Shown in pieces: positions 16,199-23,892 of a stretch of DNA of 47,390 nucleotides; the first letter of the stretch is position 1, and every line of letters starts with the position of its first letter. The notes below the pieces were generated by a model. It saw nothing but the letters and a program-made list of their open reading frames with translations, was not told the DNA's origin and did not search any database. Source of the DNA: Burkholderia sp. TSV86 (GTDB lineage: Bacteria > Pseudomonadota > Gammaproteobacteria > Burkholderiales > Burkholderiaceae); assembly GCF_001522865.1 (NCBI RefSeq), contig NZ_LOWB01000058.1, forward strand, positions 1-47,390, given 5' to 3'. The position numbers and the translations under genes were made by a program.

Positions 16199-16630
16199 TC
16201 AGCCTTCTTGATCCTTGCGCGCGAGCTCGCGATCGAGTTGCGCAAGATTGATCCGGTCGAGCGACGAGATAAAGTCATCGGGCAAGCCCACGCCACGCAA
16301 GATACCGCGAGCCTTTCGTAGCACGCTCTCGACGCGCGTGACGTAGATGAATGCGACAACGAGCGAAAGCACGAACGCACCCGCGCCGATCGCCCTCGCA
16401 ACGCCCGGCAGCGGCGACGACCAAGGCGCGCCCGCCGCGTCGTGCTCTACGGTGCTGGCGAACTGTTGCAGGACAAGCAATGCGACCGCCCCGACCGCCA
16501 CGCCTGCCAATACCCACGCATACCGGCGCTGCTTGAACCGGCGCATTGCCAGATACGCGGCCACTTGCTCCTGCTGGCCGTCGTTGAGTTCGAGCTCGCC
16601 GGGCTCGGTGTTTTTCGTTGCGGTCATCAT
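16199..16630 (-). CDS. Two-helix membrane protein, unknown
   Basis: A 143-residue protein with two hydrophobic segments (about residues 38-58 and 80-98) and charged ends. RBS GGAG upstream; start could also be the ATG one codon later. It is four bases from the next gene, so the two are co-translated. Family not recognised. Confidence 0.7.
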   Translation of the reverse strand: MMTATKNTEPGELELNDGQQEQVAAYLAMRRFKQRRYAWVLAGVAVGAVALLVLQQFASTVEHDAAGAPWSSPLPGVARAIGAGAFVLSLVVAFIYVTRVESVLRKARGILRGVGLPDDFISSLDRINLAQLDRELARKDQEG

Positions 16631-16657
16631 CAGTCTCCTACTTCGAAATCAGGTCGG

Positions 16658-17083
16658 TTAGCTTGTGGTGGCGAGCTTGGCGAGCGCGTCGCCGAGTTCG
16701 CGCGCGTTGAGGCTCTTGAACGTCTTGTAACGCCCGGCCTTGGTGAGCACGATTTCATCCCATATGCCGAGCGTGTCGCGGTAGATCACGCGATGCGTGC
16801 GCAAGTCCACGCCATCGCGTGCGATGTCCGAAAGCACGTTCTCAACGTCATTCGTGACGCTGCGGCCCTCGTCTTGATCGACGATGCAGACGACGTTGCC
16901 GCGTAGCTCGTAGGTGAAAGCGGCACGCGGCCCAAACAGGCTTTCGGTCATGTTCTTTGCCTCGCGGAGTTTGATATTGATCCGGCACACTGGCCCCACG
17001 CCGAACTGTACCGAAACAGGGTCGGTGAGGGGCTTGCCGCAAATGCCGCACGTACAGGCTCGCACTTCGCTTTGGGTGCTCAT
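16658..17083 (-). CDS. Zinc-ribbon protein (DUF6011-like), unknown role
   Basis: A 141-residue protein starting with a four-Cys-type motif CTCGICGKPLTDPVSVQFGVGPVCR (residues about 10-33), as in DUF6011-like zinc ribbons, followed by a beta-rich part. Common on plasmids and phages, function not known. Middle of the 15950-17673 operon in the inferred leading region. Confidence 0.65.
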   Translation of the reverse strand: MSTQSEVRACTCGICGKPLTDPVSVQFGVGPVCRINIKLREAKNMTESLFGPRAAFTYELRGNVVCIVDQDEGRSVTNDVENVLSDIARDGVDLRTHRVIYRDTLGIWDEIVLTKAGRYKTFKSLNARELGDALAKLATTS

Positions 17084-17093
17084 GGCCGGTCAG

Positions 17094-17363
17094 TCAGAGG
17101 GACACGGGCGCGCCGCTGAATCTCGGCCAACCCTGCGAGGCTGGATCAACAACCGGCCCGGCTTGGCGCTGCAACTCCTCGAAATCGGGATCGGTTTCCT
17201 CCCACGTGTCCGCGTCCGCGAAAACAGCGCGAGCGCCGTCGTATCCGATGAAGCGCACCAGTTCGCCATAGTTCGCGGTCGGCGTGCCGTCGCCGTCCTC
17301 GTCAACGAACACGCAGACATACATCGCGCCGACTTCAAGCGGCTTTCCCTGAATATCTTCCAT
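17094..17363 (-). CDS. Small acidic protein, unknown
   Basis: An 89-residue acidic protein (MEDIQGKPLEVGAMYVCVFVDEDGDG) with many Asp/Glu residues and no membrane segment. Ten bases from the next gene. Small acidic proteins of leading regions are often DNA mimics, but nothing specific shows this here. Confidence 0.65.
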   Translation of the reverse strand: MEDIQGKPLEVGAMYVCVFVDEDGDGTPTANYGELVRFIGYDGARAVFADADTWEETDPDFEELQRQAGPVVDPASQGWPRFSGAPVSL

Positions 17364-17403
17364 CGCGTTACCTCTCCGGTTTCGTTTGAAGGATCAGCTT
17401 CGG

Positions 17404-17673
17404 TTACTCACGAACCAGCATGAGGCCGTTCCCGGCCATCACACCCAGCAGCGAATCGTAGCCCCACGCGAGCGCAATCGAGCCGATACCGACGCCGGCC
17501 AGCATAAGCCGCGTATGTAGCTCGACCGGAGACATAAACCACGTAACCACGAACGCCAGAAGCGACACGTAGGACAGGATTTGAAGCGGGAGATGCACCA
17601 ACGGGCGCAGCCAGAGAAGCGCAAAAAACAGCGCTTTGACCAGGCCGTACAGAAGGCGGGATTTCGTCGTCAT
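17404..17673 (-). CDS. Small membrane protein, paralogue of the 31852 gene
   Basis: An 89-residue protein with three hydrophobic stretches. Its C-terminal part (GVGIGSIALAWGYDSLL) resembles FGIGFGALSWYYDRLV in the protein at 31852-32109. Start at 17673 is supported by GAGGTG upstream. First gene after the type-A promoter (-10 at 17708-17713). Function unknown. Confidence 0.7.
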   Translation of the reverse strand: MTTKSRLLYGLVKALFFALLWLRPLVHLPLQILSYVSLLAFVVTWFMSPVELHTRLMLAGVGIGSIALAWGYDSLLGVMAGNGLMLVRE

Positions 17674-17707
17674 GATGCACCTCGGGGCTATTGACCACAC
17701 ATAACCC

Positions 17708-17757
17708 ATTATACCTGTTACAAGCTATGGTAACAAGTGATTTTCACTCACTGTTAC
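17708..17757 (-). promoter_or_regulatory. Type-A promoter for the 17673-15950 operon
   Basis: On the - strand TTGTTA (17731-17736) and TATAAT (17708-17713) are 17 bases apart. An inverted repeat TGTTAC-N8-GTAACA (17716-17735) lies between and over them, and a further GTTAC half-site lies at 17753. Near-identical promoters stand at 24985 and 38879. Confidence 0.85.
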
Positions 17758-17807
17758 ACTTTCCCGAAAGCCTAAAATCCAAGCGGGACAAGGCTTTGCG
17801 CCCGGTA

Positions 17808-17896
17808 CGGCTTTCCCTCTGCAAGACAAACTAGGGCGGTTGAATACCTGTGGCGCACCGCTCCGCGCCTCGTCCAGACGGCGCGGAGGCGAAGGC
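17808..17896. repeat. Diverged partial copy of the 434-bp repeat element
   Basis: The stretch from CCCTCTGCAAG to AATACCTGTGG matches 25104-25145 and 39104-39145 with few substitutions and no length change. It is followed by a hairpin CTCCGCGCC...GGCGCGGAG. Like the other two copies it lies about 75-100 bases upstream of a type-A promoter. Confidence 0.7.
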
Positions 17897-17898
17897 AT

Positions 17899-18315
17899 TT
17901 AGCCGTGTGTGCAGGCGTAGGACAGACAAGCCCGCCACGCATCAAACACGCTGCGCTGTGCTAGTTGTTGCGGACAGTCGCCATTGCCCGACCTGCGGAA
18001 ACGCCAGCGCGGCTCGGCATCGGCTCGGCCTGCGTCGGTCGGCACAACCTCCCAACCGTCCGCGACACATACGGCGATCACCCACGGATACGGCTCGACG
18101 TATGCGCGGCACTCAGCGGCGAGCGCCTGCGCGACTTCAACGGCGGCGAGCTCGGTTCGATAGCTGTCGTGCTCGATACTGCGTCCATCGTTCCAGAGTT
18201 CGAACACTGTCCATCGCGCCGTGCGCGCGTCGGGGCCGTCGTGCTGCGGAGTTGAGATTCCGTCCACATCGGCGCACGGAAGGATCTGAAGCGCGGTAAT
18301 AGCAGGGCATCGCAT
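17899..18315 (-). CDS. Unknown protein
   Basis: A 138-residue protein, last gene of the operon from the promoter at 19392. It contains RWTVFELWNDGRSIEHDSYRTELAAVEVAQ, which looks like a compact alpha/beta fold. Start at 18315 is set by the strong site GGAGGAACG. Family not recognised. Confidence 0.65.
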   Translation of the reverse strand: MRCPAITALQILPCADVDGISTPQHDGPDARTARWTVFELWNDGRSIEHDSYRTELAAVEVAQALAAECRAYVEPYPWVIAVCVADGWEVVPTDAGRADAEPRWRFRRSGNGDCPQQLAQRSVFDAWRACLSYACTHG

Positions 18316-18331
18316 CGTTCCTCCCGTCCGG

Positions 18332-18982
18332 TTAGAAAGCAAAACCAAGCTGGCCCGTAGCGTCTGCGAACGCTTCGACGGGCGGCGCTGCGAGCTCGGC
18401 TAGCCAGGGTCGCGCGTCCTCCGCACGCCGCACCCGGTAATCGTCGCTAACCATGCACATACCCTCGGCCATGAGCTTGGCGAGCATGCCTTCTACGGCT
18501 TCCTTGACCGTTGCGCCGCCTACGGGCGAGGCGAAGTGCGACCGATAGCCCGTCTGCGAGATAAAGGGCCGGTCGAGGTCAACCGCGCGAAACTCGAAAT
18601 GCGTACTGCGCACGCCGAAACCTTCGCTCACGCTCACAAGCGCTCGCATACCTTGCACGGTCGCGACGAATTCGCCCGCTTGCCCCCACTTTGGCGCGGT
18701 GCCGTCCGGGGCGCTGCATGCCTTCCTCGCGATCACACCGCCCGAATCCGGGCCTGCCATGCACCCGAAATAGGTCTTGCCGTTGAGCTTCCAGATTGCC
18801 GCCTCGTAGCGAAGCGCCGCGGCCTCGGCCGCGTCGTCATCGCTCGCCAGCACGGCATCGTTCATTGCGTCGATTGCCGCGCGAGCCTCGCAAAGAATGC
18901 CGCCGCGATCTTCGGGCATCTGCGCCGCGATCTGCTCGGCTTTCGCTTCGCGCTCGTCCCGCTCGTTCTGAATCTTCGTCAT
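18332..18982 (-). CDS. Unknown plasmid protein
   Basis: A 216-residue protein with charged N-terminal helices, a central IWKLNGKTYFGC segment and DRPFISQTGYRSHF, a phrase I associate with conserved plasmid proteins encoded near antirestriction genes. No catalytic motif seen. AAGGAG lies upstream; a GC-rich hairpin (19004-19029) lies between it and the preceding gene. Confidence 0.65.
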   Translation of the reverse strand: MTKIQNERDEREAKAEQIAAQMPEDRGGILCEARAAIDAMNDAVLASDDDAAEAAALRYEAAIWKLNGKTYFGCMAGPDSGGVIARKACSAPDGTAPKWGQAGEFVATVQGMRALVSVSEGFGVRSTHFEFRAVDLDRPFISQTGYRSHFASPVGGATVKEAVEGMLAKLMAEGMCMVSDDYRVRRAEDARPWLAELAAPPVEAFADATGQLGFAF

Positions 18983-19003
18983 CGTTAGTACTCCTTCCTA
19001 ATT

Positions 19004-19029
19004 GGCCCGGCGCTGTTGCAGGCCGGGCC
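19004..19029. other. Intercistronic hairpin
   Basis: GGCCCGGC-N10-GCCGGGCC, no T run, between two genes of the same - strand operon. Similar hairpins lie at 20399-20424 and 24243-24272. They could slow RNA decay or mark processing sites. Confidence 0.6.
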
Positions 19030-19039
19030 GTGTTAGCCC

Positions 19040-19294
19040 TTAGCGTGCTGCCCGCTCCGCCATGTCGCGGAAGATTTGCGCGTAAAGCTGATTAGGAAAC
19101 TCGGCGATGACTTCCAGCGCGTCCGTGCCGATGCGTCTACCGATAACGCGATGCGCGGTCACGGTGCCGTGCTGCGTGCTGATGGGTGCCTCGTCCTTGA
19201 AAAACAGGCTGTACTGCTTCAAGTCGTCAACGGATGAGAAGTAGAACAGGACCGGGTTAAGCGTGTCCGTGTTCCGAAAGAAAGGTGCGTTCAT
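19040..19294 (-). CDS. Small unknown protein
   Basis: An 84-residue protein (MNAPFFRNTDTLNPVLFYFSS), first gene after the promoter at 19392-19420. The ribosome-binding site AGCAGGAGTGAC is shared with the leader at 21891-21906. Function unknown. Confidence 0.65.
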   Translation of the reverse strand: MNAPFFRNTDTLNPVLFYFSSVDDLKQYSLFFKDEAPISTQHGTVTAHRVIGRRIGTDALEVIAEFPNQLYAQIFRDMAERAAR

Positions 19295-19315
19295 GCTCTG
19301 TCACTCCTGCTAGTT

Positions 19316-19430
19316 GAGGGTCGAGCCGGAAGCGGTTGCCGCCGCTTCGTTCCGGCTATCGCTGCGTACTATCGTGCGCCTCGATGTATCTATTATCGGT
19401 GATACCCGGCCCAAAGTCAATAGCAGTCAA
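19316..19430 (-). promoter_or_regulatory. Promoter plus structured leader, copy 1
   Basis: TTGACT (19415-19420), 17 bases, GATAAT (19392-19397) on the - strand, with a second TTGACT ten bases further upstream. The leader folds into a hairpin (about 19329-19361) with pairs GCCGG/CCGGC and AAGCGG/CCGCTT. The whole unit is repeated at 21296-21406 ahead of the DUF932 gene, with a compensating G-C change in the stem. Confidence 0.8.
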
Positions 19431-19467
19431 TAGTAAATGGTGATTATATTTACTTGCGACGGAACAT

Positions 19468-19490
19468 GAAAAAACGGCCCGTGTGGGCCG
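19468..19490 (-). terminator. Terminator of the DUF932-korA operon
   Basis: On the - strand CGGCCC-ACAC-GGGCCG is followed by six Ts. It lies downstream of the gene at 19510. Confidence 0.8.
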
Positions 19491-19509
19491 CTCTCGCTTG
19501 CAGGTGGGC

Positions 19510-19743
19510 TCACCCTAGCAGGTGTTGCGCGGCGAGCTCCCACGCCTCGCCCTCGCTGTCAGCAAGGGGTATTGCGCACGCGCGCTCGGCAAGGTCCGAC
19601 CCGGCAAGCGCAGAAACAAACCATTTCGCACGCTCTGCCTCGGGGATCGGCTTCCCTTCGCTGCCTGACTCGTACACCTCGCCTACGCGATAAACCGCTA
19701 TACCGAGCTCTAGCAACGTGTCGTATTTCGCACGATCCAACAT
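19510..19743 (-). CDS. Small acidic protein, unknown
   Basis: A 77-residue protein, last gene before the terminator at 19468. Helical, acidic, no membrane segment. Thirteen bases from the KorA-like gene. Family not recognised. Confidence 0.65.
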   Translation of the reverse strand: MLDRAKYDTLLELGIAVYRVGEVYESGSEGKPIPEAERAKWFVSALAGSDLAERACAIPLADSEGEAWELAAQHLLG

Positions 19744-19756
19744 AGGCCCCGTCTCC

Positions 19757-20149
19757 TTACTTGCCTGTATCTATCCGGGCCTTCGCGTCTGCTGCCAACT
19801 GGCGCACTTGGGCCGCGAGCTCAGGCGGTAGCCATACCTCTACCTGTTCCCAATCTGCCGGGATTTCGCGCGCGATGGCCTGCACGCTCTTAACGAGCGA
19901 GTTAACGCGCTGTTTCGTCAACCCGCTTTCGTTCGCGGCTTCCACCTGTGAGAGCCCGTCAACGAGCACGCGCCGCGCGACTTCAACGTTACCGACCGTC
20001 ATTCGTTTAAGGCGCGGCATAAGCGCCTTGAACTCCTTCGCCGTCATTTTTTCTGCTGCCATGATGGTTCGCATGGGTGGTTGTCTGAGGCTCGGAATTA
20101 TCCGCTTACGGTCAATACCGGTCAACGGCACGGCGCGCACGCTGCTCAT
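19757..20149 (-). CDS. KorA/TrfB-like transcription repressor 1
   Basis: Up to 130 residues. The TrfB/KorA DNA-binding domain begins at MTAKEFKALMPRLKRMT and contains the helix-turn-helix RRVLVDGLSQVEAANESGLTKQRVNSLVKSV. IncP KorA is a global repressor of replication and transfer genes. The start at 20149 overlaps the upstream stop (ATGA), but the family domain begins only 34 residues later. In-frame ATGs at 20074 and 20062 follow a promoter-like sequence (20097-20125), so a shorter product from its own promoter is possible. Confidence 0.8.
   Translation of the reverse strand: MSSVRAVPLTGIDRKRIIPSLRQPPMRTIMAAEKMTAKEFKALMPRLKRMTVGNVEVARRVLVDGLSQVEAANESGLTKQRVNSLVKSVQAIAREIPADWEQVEVWLPPELAAQVRQLAADAKARIDTGK
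20097..20125 (-). promoter_or_regulatory. Possible internal promoter for KorA-like 1
   Basis: TTGACC (20120-20125), 17 bases, GATAAT (20097-20102) on the - strand, with another TTGACC ten bases nearer the -10. The paired TTGAC motifs ten bases apart also occur in the promoters at 19415-19430 and 21391-21406. Confidence 0.55.
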
Positions 20150-20367
20150 TGCTGCACCTTCGCCATAATTACCGCATGGGTGAGGGCGGCGACACCCTTA
20201 AGCTGCGCAATAAACGCCTCTTCGTCGTCGATCACGACACCGGGGTAACGCTCGGCAAGCTGCTCAAGCGTCTCGCGCGTCCAGTTCGTGACGACTCGGC
20301 CGTCGTCGAGCTCAAGCGCGTAGTCGATCGCGGTCGGCGTGCCGGGAATATAAAAAACCTTGCCCAT
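20146..20367 (-). CDS. Small unknown protein
   Basis: A 73-residue protein (MGKVFYIPGTPTAIDYALEL...) of alpha/beta look. Its stop overlaps the KorA-like start. Preceded by a hairpin at 20399-20424. Function unknown. Confidence 0.65.
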   Translation of the reverse strand: MGKVFYIPGTPTAIDYALELDDGRVVTNWTRETLEQLAERYPGVVIDDEEAFIAQLKGVAALTHAVIMAKVQQ

Positions 20368-20398
20368 GATGCTGTGCTCCGTCTGTCCCGATGGGAAC

Positions 20399-20424
20399 TA
20401 CCGGGCGGGTTTCCTCGCCCGGTA
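20399..20424. other. Intercistronic hairpin
   Basis: TACCGGGCG-N8-CGCCCGGTA, a perfect 9-bp stem without a T run, between the DUF932 gene and the next gene. Confidence 0.6.
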
Positions 20425-20434
20425 GCCTGCCGCG

Positions 20435-21262
20435 TTACGCCATCAGCTTGCGCATTTCATCGGCCAGAACCCACAACGCACGGTTCAACTTAACGTTTTG
20501 GTCGATGCCGGCAACCTCGCGCGTGGTCGTCGGGCGACCGTTCGCGTTACGGCCACGAAGCCCGCCCTTGGTCAAGTTCTCCTGCACGCGGTTAAAGGTC
20601 GTCCATAGATCCGGGCGCGCATCGTCCATGCGACGCGGGCGCAGAATCTGCGTTTCGGTAACGGGTGCAGCGACTTCTTCGGTGTCCCACTTGAGCTCAA
20701 GCGCCGCGCGGGCGAATGCCGTTTGCTGGCCTTCGGAAAGCGTGAGGGCTTGCATGCCTTCGCGCTGCTCGTCGGCTACCTCGAAGTTCTTCAAGACGCG
20801 GATTGCGCCCTCGATCACGTCGCCGACTACATCGCCCTTGTGCGGCACGCGCACCTCGCCGACGTTCTTGCCGCACACCATGCCGTTCTGGCACACGAAG
20901 CGGAACACGCCCGCAAGCATCTGATAGCTCGACGTGCCATCGTGGGAGTTGAGCAAAATGATTTCGTTTGCTTCCTTGCCGATGATTTGGTCGGCGTGGC
21001 GCAGGCGGATCATGTGCTTCGTGTGCTCGCGCTTGCCTTCATCGCGCACGCGGGTCTGTGCAACCATGAACGGCTGGAAGCCTTCGCGGCGCAGGCCGGT
21101 CAAAACTTCGATGGTCGGAATGTAGGTGTAACGCGCCGAGCGGCTGTCGTGCGCCTCTTCGGCAAAGATCGACGGGGCAACCGTGCGGATTTGGTCGTCC
21201 GTGAGCGGAACATGCGAGCGGAGAACCGGAGCGGTGCGGCCAAACTTGGATGCGAGTTGCAT
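20435..21262 (-). CDS. DUF932 family protein
   Basis: A 275-residue protein matching the plasmid/phage DUF932 family (TIGR03299-like): the N-terminal SKFGRTAPVLRSHVPLTDDQI, EIILLNSHDGTSSYQMLAGVFRFVCQNGMVCG and the C-terminal NVKLNRALWVLADEM. The family is frequent in leading regions and near antirestriction genes, but its activity is unknown. It has its own strong promoter and structured leader (21296-21406). Confidence 0.85.
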   Translation of the reverse strand: MQLASKFGRTAPVLRSHVPLTDDQIRTVAPSIFAEEAHDSRSARYTYIPTIEVLTGLRREGFQPFMVAQTRVRDEGKREHTKHMIRLRHADQIIGKEANEIILLNSHDGTSSYQMLAGVFRFVCQNGMVCGKNVGEVRVPHKGDVVGDVIEGAIRVLKNFEVADEQREGMQALTLSEGQQTAFARAALELKWDTEEVAAPVTETQILRPRRMDDARPDLWTTFNRVQENLTKGGLRGRNANGRPTTTREVAGIDQNVKLNRALWVLADEMRKLMA

Positions 21263-21295
21263 GGTAAGGACTCCTAGCTAGATTGGTGGAAAGTG

Positions 21296-21406
21296 AGCCG
21301 GGAGCGGTTGCCGCCGCTTGGTTCCCGGCTATCGCTGCGCCGTACTGTCTAGCGCCTCGATGTATGTATTATCGGCGATACCCGGCCTAAAGTCAATAGC
21401 GGTCAA
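21296..21406 (-). promoter_or_regulatory. Promoter plus structured leader, copy 2
   Basis: TTGACT (21391-21396), 17 bases, GATAAT (21368-21373) on the - strand, with TTGACC ten bases upstream. The leader hairpin (about 21297-21330) corresponds to that at 19329-19361, with GCCGGG/CCCGGC in place of GCCGG/CCGGC. Confidence 0.8.
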
Positions 21407-21566
21407 TAGAAATGAATTAAAATATTTACTTGCCTTCTGGCTTGAAAGCTGCTGCTCCGAGCGGCGAGTGTTGGGAGCGGTACGTGGCTTTTGATCTAGA
21501 CGGGCGCGCAAGCGACCGTCTCATTCTCTCGGGAGTGGAGCGCGGCTAGGGCGCCTGGTGGCTCTG

Positions 21567-21747
21567 CTCGTCGGGGTCGGTCGGTCGCGGTAAGCCCGAT
21601 CTGCTGCACGAACCGGCGCGGTCAAGGGGACCGTGGAATACCGCAGTCCGCGTAGCGGGCGAGGATATGCCGCGAAAGCCCCTTGACCGGAGAAGCCGGG
21701 GCGTGTGGCAGATTTAAGGGCGATAGCGGCCGGCCGACCCCGACGAG
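21567..21747. ncRNA. Highly structured intergenic element, candidate RNA
   Basis: Outer arms CTCGTCGGGGTCGG (21567-21580) and CCGACCCCGACGAG (21734-21747) are perfect complements over 14 bases. Inside them GGTCAAGGGG (21620-21629) pairs with CCCCTTGACC (21679-21688). The nested pairing suggests a folded RNA or cruciform of about 180 bases. No credible gene lies between 21430 and 21840. Strand and transcript are not shown by the sequence. Confidence 0.45.
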
Positions 21748-21841
21748 CTACCTGCAACACGCGGAACGACCGGCAAGCCCCGCTAGGGGCGCGCAGCGCC
21801 GCTAGGCGCGGAGTAGGGGAGGGCGGCACACCCGCAAAAGC

Positions 21842-21884
21842 AAAAGCCCGCAGCGCGGCAACGCTACGGGCTTTCTAGGCTTCC
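21842..21884 (-). terminator. Terminator of the ssb-korA-parA-parB operon
   Basis: On the - strand AAGCCCGTAGCG-loop-CGCTGCGGGCTT is followed by TTGCTTTT. It lies 45-85 bases after the parB stop. Confidence 0.7.
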
Positions 21885-21906
21885 ACCAATCTAGCAGGAG
21901 TGACGG
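21880..21906 (+). repeat. Inverted copy of a leader/RBS segment
   Basis: TCCACCAATCTAG-CAGGAGTGA here is an inverted near-copy of the leader of the DUF932 gene (21265-21292). No gene starts after it on the + strand, so it looks like the remnant of a lost gene or an inverted duplication. Confidence 0.5.
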
Positions 21907-21928
21907 AATAGCTTCCTGCCAGTGTACC

Positions 21929-23092
21929 TTACTCGACTGCCACCGATACGATCTGCTCGATTGTGCCGACCTCGATTTCCGTTTCGTGGCCGTCGTCCTC
22001 GTACTTGATCCACGCGAGGCCGTGTGTGCTCGGCACTTTCAGCAGCAGGCGAGCGGGCCGGCCGTCGTGGGTAACGTCAATGCCGGCAATCTTCGCCTTC
22101 GGCGGCTTGTGCGCTGCCGGCGAGCCTTCGCCGTCTGCCGGGCCTGCGTCGCCGTTCGAGCTCGTCGCGCTGCCGTGGCCGCCGTCGCCCTCGTTCGAGC
22201 TCGATGCGCTACCGTCGTCCGGTTCCTCCGGGTCGTCGTTCGAGCTCGACGCGTTGCCGCCCTCGCTCGGGTACGCATCCAGTCCGCCATTGCCGCCAAT
22301 CACGCCTGCCGATCCGTTGCCGCTTGGCAGTACGGTAGGCGGGCTAGGCGGCGTCGGCGGCTCCTTGAGCTCCGCGATATACCTGCGCACCTGCGCCTGC
22401 GTGATTTCCTCGTTCTCTTCGCAGAATGCCGCGATTTCCTCGGGAAACTCTTCGTAGGCGCTGCCAAGCTGGAGCAGGGCAGTCACGTCCTGCGACTTGC
22501 CTTCGCGAATCATGGCCGCGACCGGCTCGGGCAACTTCAACAGGCGAAGGTGATTCGAAACATAGCTCGGCGACATGCCAATCTCTTGCGCAATGTCTTT
22601 CTTGCTCATGCCCTCCTTAACCTTCTTCTCGATCCCATGCGCAATGTCGAGCGGGTCAAGATCGGCGCGTTGGATGTTTTCGACGAGTGCGTCGATGCCG
22701 TCGTGGTCGTCATCGAGCACGGCGGGAATCGTCTCCTTGTTTCCCGCCATGACGGAACCGCGATAGCGGCGCTCGCCGTGGTTAATCTGATAGAACCCGT
22801 CGAGCTCGGTCGGCGCTTCGAGCCCCTTGCTCTGGTAGTAGAACGGCAGGCCCTTCGATTCGAAGTACGCCGCGACTTGCTCGGCGCTGACTGCGTGAAC
22901 CGAAATCGGCGACTTCACGCGGCGCGCGCGAATCGACGCGGCAATGCGCTCCATCTTCTCGGGCGGAAACGTCGTGCGCGGGTTGTCGCCCGGAATGATC
23001 TTGTCGAGCGGGATTTCGAGCGGCACGCCCTTCGCGGCCTCGGCCGGCTGCTCGTTGAACGTCGCGAGATTACTGAGTGAAGTCAGATCCAT
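21929..23092 (-). CDS. parB: ParB/KorB partition protein and repressor
   Basis: A 387-residue protein. A ParB/Srx-type domain (about residues 24-145, with DNPRTTF and INHGERRYRGS) is followed by a KorB-like helix-turn-helix region (SKKDIAQEIGMSPSYVSNHLRLLKLP, about 163-190). After a low-complexity linker with repeated SSSN units (about 265-320) comes a C-terminal SH3-like dimer domain (about 330-387). IncP KorB both partitions the plasmid and represses operons through dispersed palindromes; the type-C sites are candidates for its operator. Confidence 0.92.
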   Translation of the reverse strand: MDLTSLSNLATFNEQPAEAAKGVPLEIPLDKIIPGDNPRTTFPPEKMERIAASIRARRVKSPISVHAVSAEQVAAYFESKGLPFYYQSKGLEAPTELDGFYQINHGERRYRGSVMAGNKETIPAVLDDDHDGIDALVENIQRADLDPLDIAHGIEKKVKEGMSKKDIAQEIGMSPSYVSNHLRLLKLPEPVAAMIREGKSQDVTALLQLGSAYEEFPEEIAAFCEENEEITQAQVRRYIAELKEPPTPPSPPTVLPSGNGSAGVIGGNGGLDAYPSEGGNASSSNDDPEEPDDGSASSSNEGDGGHGSATSSNGDAGPADGEGSPAAHKPPKAKIAGIDVTHDGRPARLLLKVPSTHGLAWIKYEDDGHETEIEVGTIEQIVSVAVE

Positions 23093-23094
23093 TC

Positions 23095-23892
23095 TTAAAA
23101 CCCTCCTACCTTGCTGCCAATCACATCGAACACTTCGCGCAGTTCCTTCGCCGCCTCACGCGCCGCGCTCTTGTCCACCTTCCAGACGGGCATACCATGA
23201 TCGGCGGCATACGGAAACGCCGAACGGTCGCTGATCTTCGTGCGCAAAACGGTGTCCTTCTGGAACGTCAAGAGCTCTTTGAGGTGTCGCACCATTTCAC
23301 GATCGTTCGCCTTGAACCGCACCGGCAACAAGCCGACGAGCTTTAATTTCGGATTCAAGTGCTGCTGTACAGCACGAATCCGCGTCAACATTTCGTTGGC
23401 GACGGGCAGGGCGTAAGAGTCGATCGTGCAGGGCACGATGACGTAATCCGCCGCGATCAGGGCCGCATTCGGCACCTTGCTATTTGCGCCCGGCGTGTCG
23501 ATCACGCACCAATCGAACCGGTCGGAAATCTCATCCAGCCGCGCACGCAGGTTCGTCGCAATTTGCGGCAGGATGGCTTTCTTGTTCGCGTCTAGCTTGA
23601 TTTGGTCATCCATCTTCTCGACCAGGCGTAGGTGCTCTTTGTCTGCCGAAAACAGCGTCATCGCGCCTTCGGCACCGTCGCCGTTCACCTTGACCGGCTC
23701 ACTGCCAAAGAACTGATACGCACGGTTGCCGCCCTCGAACGCGCGAAGCGTATACGTGCTGCTTGCCTGCTCGTCCGCGTCGATGAACGCTACGCGCTTC
23801 TTCTCCACTTCCGAAAGATGGAAGCCGAATTGCGTCGAAAACACCGACTTGGCCGAACCGCCTTTTTGGTTCGCGACTACGAAGATTTTCAT
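23095..23892 (-). CDS. parA: ParA partition ATPase with altered Walker A
   Basis: A 265-residue ParA/IncC-type ATPase: Walker A QKGGSAKS (residues 9-16), RVAFIDADEQASST, DWCVIDTPG (Walker B). The usual KGGxGKS/T has Ala in place of the second Gly, while both lysines are kept. It segregates the plasmid with ParB. Its start overlaps the stop of KorA-like 2 (ATGA). Confidence 0.92.
   Translation of the reverse strand: MKIFVVANQKGGSAKSVFSTQFGFHLSEVEKKRVAFIDADEQASSTYTLRAFEGGNRAYQFFGSEPVKVNGDGAEGAMTLFSADKEHLRLVEKMDDQIKLDANKKAILPQIATNLRARLDEISDRFDWCVIDTPGANSKVPNAALIAADYVIVPCTIDSYALPVANEMLTRIRAVQQHLNPKLKLVGLLPVRFKANDREMVRHLKELLTFQKDTVLRTKISDRSAFPYAADHGMPVWKVDKSAAREAAKELREVFDVIGSKVGGF

Noticed and set aside
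21521..21829. 102-codon - strand frame in the gap before parB
   Set aside because: It overlaps the long nested inverted repeats and has no start signal.
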